Source of the DNA: a bacterium
Lineage (GTDB): Bacteria > Myxococcota_A > Bradymonadia > UBA7976 > UBA1532
Assembly: GCA_030424955.1 (NCBI GenBank)
Contig: JAUHVS010000258.1
Span: 1-7,849 of the forward strand
Length of the DNA: 7,849 nt
Direction of reading: 5' to 3'
The notes beneath the pieces were generated by a model that saw nothing but the letters and a program-made list of their open reading frames with translations, searched no databases and was not told the DNA's origin. This document shows positions 5,579-7,849 of the stretch, in pieces (position 1 is the first letter of the stretch; each line of letters starts with the position of its first letter). Both the position numbers and the translations under genes were made by a program.

Positions 5579-6957
5579 TTGCCGCCCCCCCCGAAGCTGG
5601 AGCTGCGGGACCGGCTCGACCGGTAGCCGCCGCTGCGGGTGCTGGAGCCAGAGCTGCCCGAGCCGGAGTAGCGGGAGTTCGAGTAGCCGGTGGAGCGGCT
5701 GGCGGCGCGGGCGGCGCTGCGCTTGTAGTAGGTGCTGGAGGAGTACTTGGTGCGGGTGGTCGAGCCCTGGGTGCCGTACTCCCGCTTGCTCCCGTACCAG
5801 GCCTTGCCGGAGCGCACGCTCGAGCGGTAGGTGCTGTAGGTGCTGCGCCCGATGGGCTGGTAGCTGCGGCCCCAGAACAGGTCCCGCATCAGCGCGTAGC
5901 GGCCGTAGAACACCCAGAAGGACTGGCCGTTGCGGGTCTCCCAGCTGCCGTAGCGGGGGTTGCCGATGTAGCTGTAGCCGGGCGGCGAGGCGACCTTGAC
6001 GGCCTGGCTGGCGAGCACGCACTCGGGCTTGCTGTAGATGGTCATGCCCAGGTGGTCGCGGTGGGCGTCGTAGGTCGCCCGGGGCACCACCTGCCAGCTG
6101 CCGAGCTTGGACGTGCCGCCCTCGATGACCTGGTACTTGTGGTAGCGCAGGGCGCCGTCTTCCTTCATGTCGGCGAGGATCTCGTCGCGGCTGTTGGTGA
6201 GGGTGCCGAGGTCGGCCAGGAAGCTGCTGCGGGCGGTCCGCACGGCCTCGGCCTCCTTCACGATGCCCTCGGCCAGGCGGCCCACCTGGGCGTAGTCGAG
6301 GGGCTGCGCGGCGGCCGCCGCGTCCAGCGCCGGGCGCCGGGCCACGAGGGCGGCCGCCTTGTCCTGGATCCCCTTGGCGAGCTTCTGCAGCGTCTCGCTC
6401 TCGTTCGGGCACTCGGACTCGGCCGAGGCCACCTGTGAGGCGAGGGTGAGGTCCTGCGCGTACGCCGCCAGCCCGTCGAGCTGCCCCCGGGCCTGCGTCA
6501 ACAGCTCCTGGTGGTGGGTCTTGTAGTGCAGCAGGCGCCGCACGGGGGCGTCGACGCTGCTGAGGCCGACCGCGGCCCCGTCGAGCTTCTTGCCCAGGTC
6601 GAAGGTGAGCTGCCACACCGCGCCGCGGTCGCCGTAGGCGTCCTTCTTGATCAGCTTGGCGAGCTCGCCGTCGCGGATCTGGGTCTCGATGGCCTTGAGC
6701 GCGGCCTCGCGGGCCTCGAGGGTGCGCTGGACCTCAGCCACCTCGGGCTGCTTGCTCAGGTAGGCTTTGTCGAGGGCGACCACCGTGTTCACGAGCTCGC
6801 GGGCCGTCGCGACCTCTTTGTTCGCCGTGTCGAGGCGGGCCTCGATCAGCTGGGCCTGCGCCTTCGCCTCATCGGGCAGCCCGCGCGTGAGCAGGAAGGC
6901 GACGAGGCCGAAGCCCGCGCCCAACAACAACAACCCGACCCATGCTGCGCGACTCAA
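5575..6957 (-). CDS. Membrane-anchored coiled-coil protein with Ser/Arg/Tyr/Gly-rich tail
   Basis: I chose the TTG at 6957 (460 aa). It has GGGGAGG 9 nt upstream, begins 4 nt after the previous stop, and puts the membrane helix right at the N-terminus. The in-frame TTG at 6990 would add 11 residues but has no Shine-Dalgarno. Residues 5-23 form one membrane segment. Residues about 29-260 are Ala/Glu/Lys/Leu-rich and mostly helical, with likely coiled coil (AQAQLIEARLDTANKEVATA). Residues 286-363 form a compact region rich in aromatics: GSWQVVPRATYDAHRD, then YSYIGNPRYGSWE (328-340) and SFWVFYGRYALMRDLFWG (346-363). Residues 371-460 are dominated by Ser, Arg, Tyr, Gly and Thr, ending SSSFGGGGK. 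No enzyme motif was recognised. The N-in, C-out topology suggested by R3 would place most of it in the periplasm (inference). I recall similar proteins beside DUF350 genes but no assigned function. Confidence 0.82.
   Translation of the reverse strand: MSRAAWVGLLLLGAGFGLVAFLLTRGLPDEAKAQAQLIEARLDTANKEVATARELVNTVVALDKAYLSKQPEVAEVQRTLEAREAALKAIETQIRDGELAKLIKKDAYGDRGAVWQLTFDLGKKLDGAAVGLSSVDAPVRRLLHYKTHHQELLTQARGQLDGLAAYAQDLTLASQVASAESECPNESETLQKLAKGIQDKAAALVARRPALDAAAAAQPLDYAQVGRLAEGIVKEAEAVRTARSSFLADLGTLTNSRDEILADMKEDGALRYHKYQVIEGGTSKLGSWQVVPRATYDAHRDHLGMTIYSKPECVLASQAVKVASPPGYSYIGNPRYGSWETRNGQSFWVFYGRYALMRDLFWGRSYQPIGRSTYSTYRSSVRSGKAWYGSKREYGTQGSTTRTKYSSSTYYKRSAARAASRSTGYSNSRYSGSGSSGSSTRSGGYRSSRSRSSSFGGGGK
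5585..5592 (-). promoter_or_regulatory. G8 tract serving as Shine-Dalgarno for the DUF350 gene
   Basis: A run of eight G on the minus strand ends 6 nt before the GTG at 5578. It also encodes part of the GGGG near the C-terminus of the preceding protein. It supports the GTG start and, with the GTGA overlap, coupled translation. Confidence 0.5.
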
Positions 6958-6961
6958 TGAC

Positions 6962-7611
6962 TCAAGCCTCCCCGCCCTCAAAGACTTCAATGGCCCGCGC
7001 GTCCACCAGCCACAGGTGGTAGACGAGGAACCGGGCGTCCCCCGGCCACTTCTCGACGCTCAGGTAGCGGGTCTCCTTGGCGTCGCAGAACTCCCAGGCG
7101 TAGAAGCCCTCGCGCTCGCGGCCGTCGTCCGCGAAGTACTGTCGCTGGACTCGACATAGTTCCAGCGCACGCCCTGCCACTCGAAGTCGCCGCGCTCGTC
7201 GTCATCGAACTTGATGAGCGCGTCCTCGGTGATCCCGATGTCTTCGAGGGTGGGGTTCTCGTCCTCGAAGCCGGCGGTGACGTAGACCTCGCCCCCCTCG
7301 CGGGACCACTCCACCAAGAGCTCGCGGCGGCCGTGCTCGCAGACGAGCTCGTACCAGCGATCCCCGTCCGCCTCGTAGCGGTGGCGGGTCTTGACGTAGG
7401 TCTCGATGGGCACCTTCGAGGCGCCAAAGGGGGGCATGCGGAGCACGCCGCCCTTACCGACCTTGGTGATGTCGTTGGTGACGTTGGCCGCGCTCAGGGT
7501 CTCGGCGCGGCGCTCAGTGCGCTGCCGCTCGGCCCGACCCTTGCGGTTGAGGAAGTACCCGATGAGGGCGGCGATGCCGACACCGGCCAGCATGTAGACG
7601 ATGAGCTTCAT
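6962..7611 (-). CDS. Membrane-anchored DUF4178-like protein, interrupted by a frameshift
   Basis: The ATG at 7611 has GAGAGGG 7 nt upstream. The first frame encodes an N-terminal membrane segment (residues 3-20) followed by a basic stretch (NRKGRAERQRTERR). By the positive-inside rule this places the domain in the cytoplasm. Residues about 65-158 carry RWYELVCEHGRRELLVEW and GDFEWQGVRWNYVESSDS. After codon 158 (near 7138-7143) the frame turns into low-complexity shadow and stops at 7060. The minus-one reading continues with YFADDGREREGFYAWEFC, then TRYLSVEKWPGDARFLVY, and ends at TGA 6962-6964. Both halves together (about 216 aa if one base is restored) look like a single DUF4178-type domain: WYE..., then YYW/FYAWEF, then LSVE. 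DUF4178 has no established function but is, as I recall, often near membrane spermidine synthases. If unrepaired, the product is a 183-aa protein with a scrambled end. It is first of the four genes. Confidence 0.75.
6967..6973 (-). promoter_or_regulatory. Shine-Dalgarno that selects the TTG start at 6957
   Basis: GGGGAGG on the minus strand sits inside the last codons of the DUF4178-like gene, 9 nt before TTG 6957. It supports this start over TTG 6990 and suggests coupled translation. Confidence 0.5.
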
Positions 7612-7618
7612 GGGGCGA

Positions 7619-7625
7619 CCCTCTC
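7619..7625 (-). promoter_or_regulatory. Shine-Dalgarno for the DUF4178-like gene
   Basis: GAGAGGG on the minus strand, 7 nt before ATG 7611. The 66-nt gap to the upstream gene (7612-7677) shows a small GTTG-CGG-CAAC hairpin and no convincing promoter, so co-transcription with the gene to the right is possible. Confidence 0.45.
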
Positions 7626-7677
7626 AGATGGCGCGTGTTGCCGCAACCGCGGGAGCATGGGCACGCCGGGGGCTGCG

Positions 7678-7849
7678 TCAATAGATGCCGGGCACCGGGC
7701 TGCCTTCGGGATCGGCCACGTCGAAGCGGGCGAGATCGCGGAAGAAGTTGCCGTAGCGGTTGGTGGCGCTGGGGATCTCGAAGATCGTGAAGTGCCCCGA
7801 GTTGAGGTACTGCGCGACCCCCGCGCTGGCCCGCCCGCCCGCGACGTTG
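7678..7849 (-). CDS. C-terminal fragment, possibly an alpha/beta hydrolase
   Basis: An open minus-strand frame enters the window at 7848 and stops with TGA at 7680-7678, giving 56 residues; no start is in the window. The fragment reads ASAGVAQYLNSGHFTIFEI, then SATNRYGNFFRDLARF, and ends PVPGIY. A GHF followed by a hydrophobic strand and a final helix (NFFRDLA) resembles the catalytic-His end of some myxobacterial alpha/beta hydrolases or lipases. That comparison is from memory and weak. Codon use matches the neighbours (strong G/C at third positions), which supports it being coding. It is co-directional with the polyamine cluster, 66 nt upstream of it, and may or may not share its transcript. 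Confidence 0.55.
   Translation of the reverse strand, partial: NVAGGRASAGVAQYLNSGHFTIFEIPSATNRYGNFFRDLARFDVADPEGSPVPGIY

Noticed and set aside
4076..5626. 516-codon plus-strand frame opposite the DUF350 gene
   Set aside because: Low-complexity antisense shadow; the minus strand encodes the tandem DUF350 protein.
5579..6616. Upstream extension of the DUF350 frame to give a 657-aa protein
   Set aside because: The added part is Arg/Pro/Gly shadow sequence in another frame of the coiled-coil gene. The GTG at 5578 has a Shine-Dalgarno and starts just before the first membrane helix.
7122..7143. Programmed ribosomal frameshift in the DUF4178-like gene
   Set aside because: No slippery heptamer, homopolymer or obvious downstream stem at the junction; a one-base deletion or assembly error is simpler.
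7612..7677. Promoter upstream of the DUF4178-like gene (TTGCGG as a -35)
   Set aside because: At 17-nt spacing the -10 position reads GAGGGT, a poor match, and it overlaps the Shine-Dalgarno. Not supportable.

Overview
The window is very GC-rich, with strong G/C bias at third codon positions. It carries a cN-II-type HAD-IG 5'-nucleotidase and a lipoprotein with a Gly-rich linker, Cys modules and an IgGFc-binding-like domain. In my knowledge this combination points to Myxococcota or a related deltaproteobacterial lineage. That assignment is inference from composition and gene content; there is no rRNA or other marker here.

Layout. (1) Positions 1-612, + strand: C-terminal part of a 5'-nucleotidase. 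(2) Positions 672-2792, + strand: a 706-aa predicted secreted lipoprotein. (3) Positions 2787-2820: a convergent junction where the two stop codons sit in the arms of one palindrome, likely a bidirectional terminator. (4) Positions 2815-7611, - strand: four genes transcribed right to left. In transcription order they are a membrane-anchored DUF4178-like protein (frameshifted in this sequence), a membrane-anchored coiled-coil protein with a Ser/Arg/Tyr/Gly-rich tail, an eight-helix tandem DUF350 protein, and a multi-pass membrane protein with a C-terminal spermidine-synthase domain. (5) Positions 7678-7849, - strand: the last 56 codons of another gene, perhaps an alpha/beta hydrolase.

The four-gene block is the most interesting part. 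The first two junctions are tight (4-nt gap, 4-nt GTGA overlap), and the synthase gene follows after 127 nt that contain a strong GC hairpin. All four products are predicted membrane proteins. I recall DUF350, DUF4178-like proteins and membrane spermidine synthases recurring as neighbours in bacterial genomes, without an established biochemical role. The cluster looks like a membrane polyamine (aminopropyl transfer) system of unknown purpose. No SAM decarboxylase (speD), PspA or ATP-grasp ligase is visible in the window, so the decarboxylated-SAM source must lie elsewhere.

No tRNA, rRNA, CRISPR array, insertion sequence or phage gene was seen. No non-coding stretch exceeds 300 bases; the longest is 127 nt (4516-4642).
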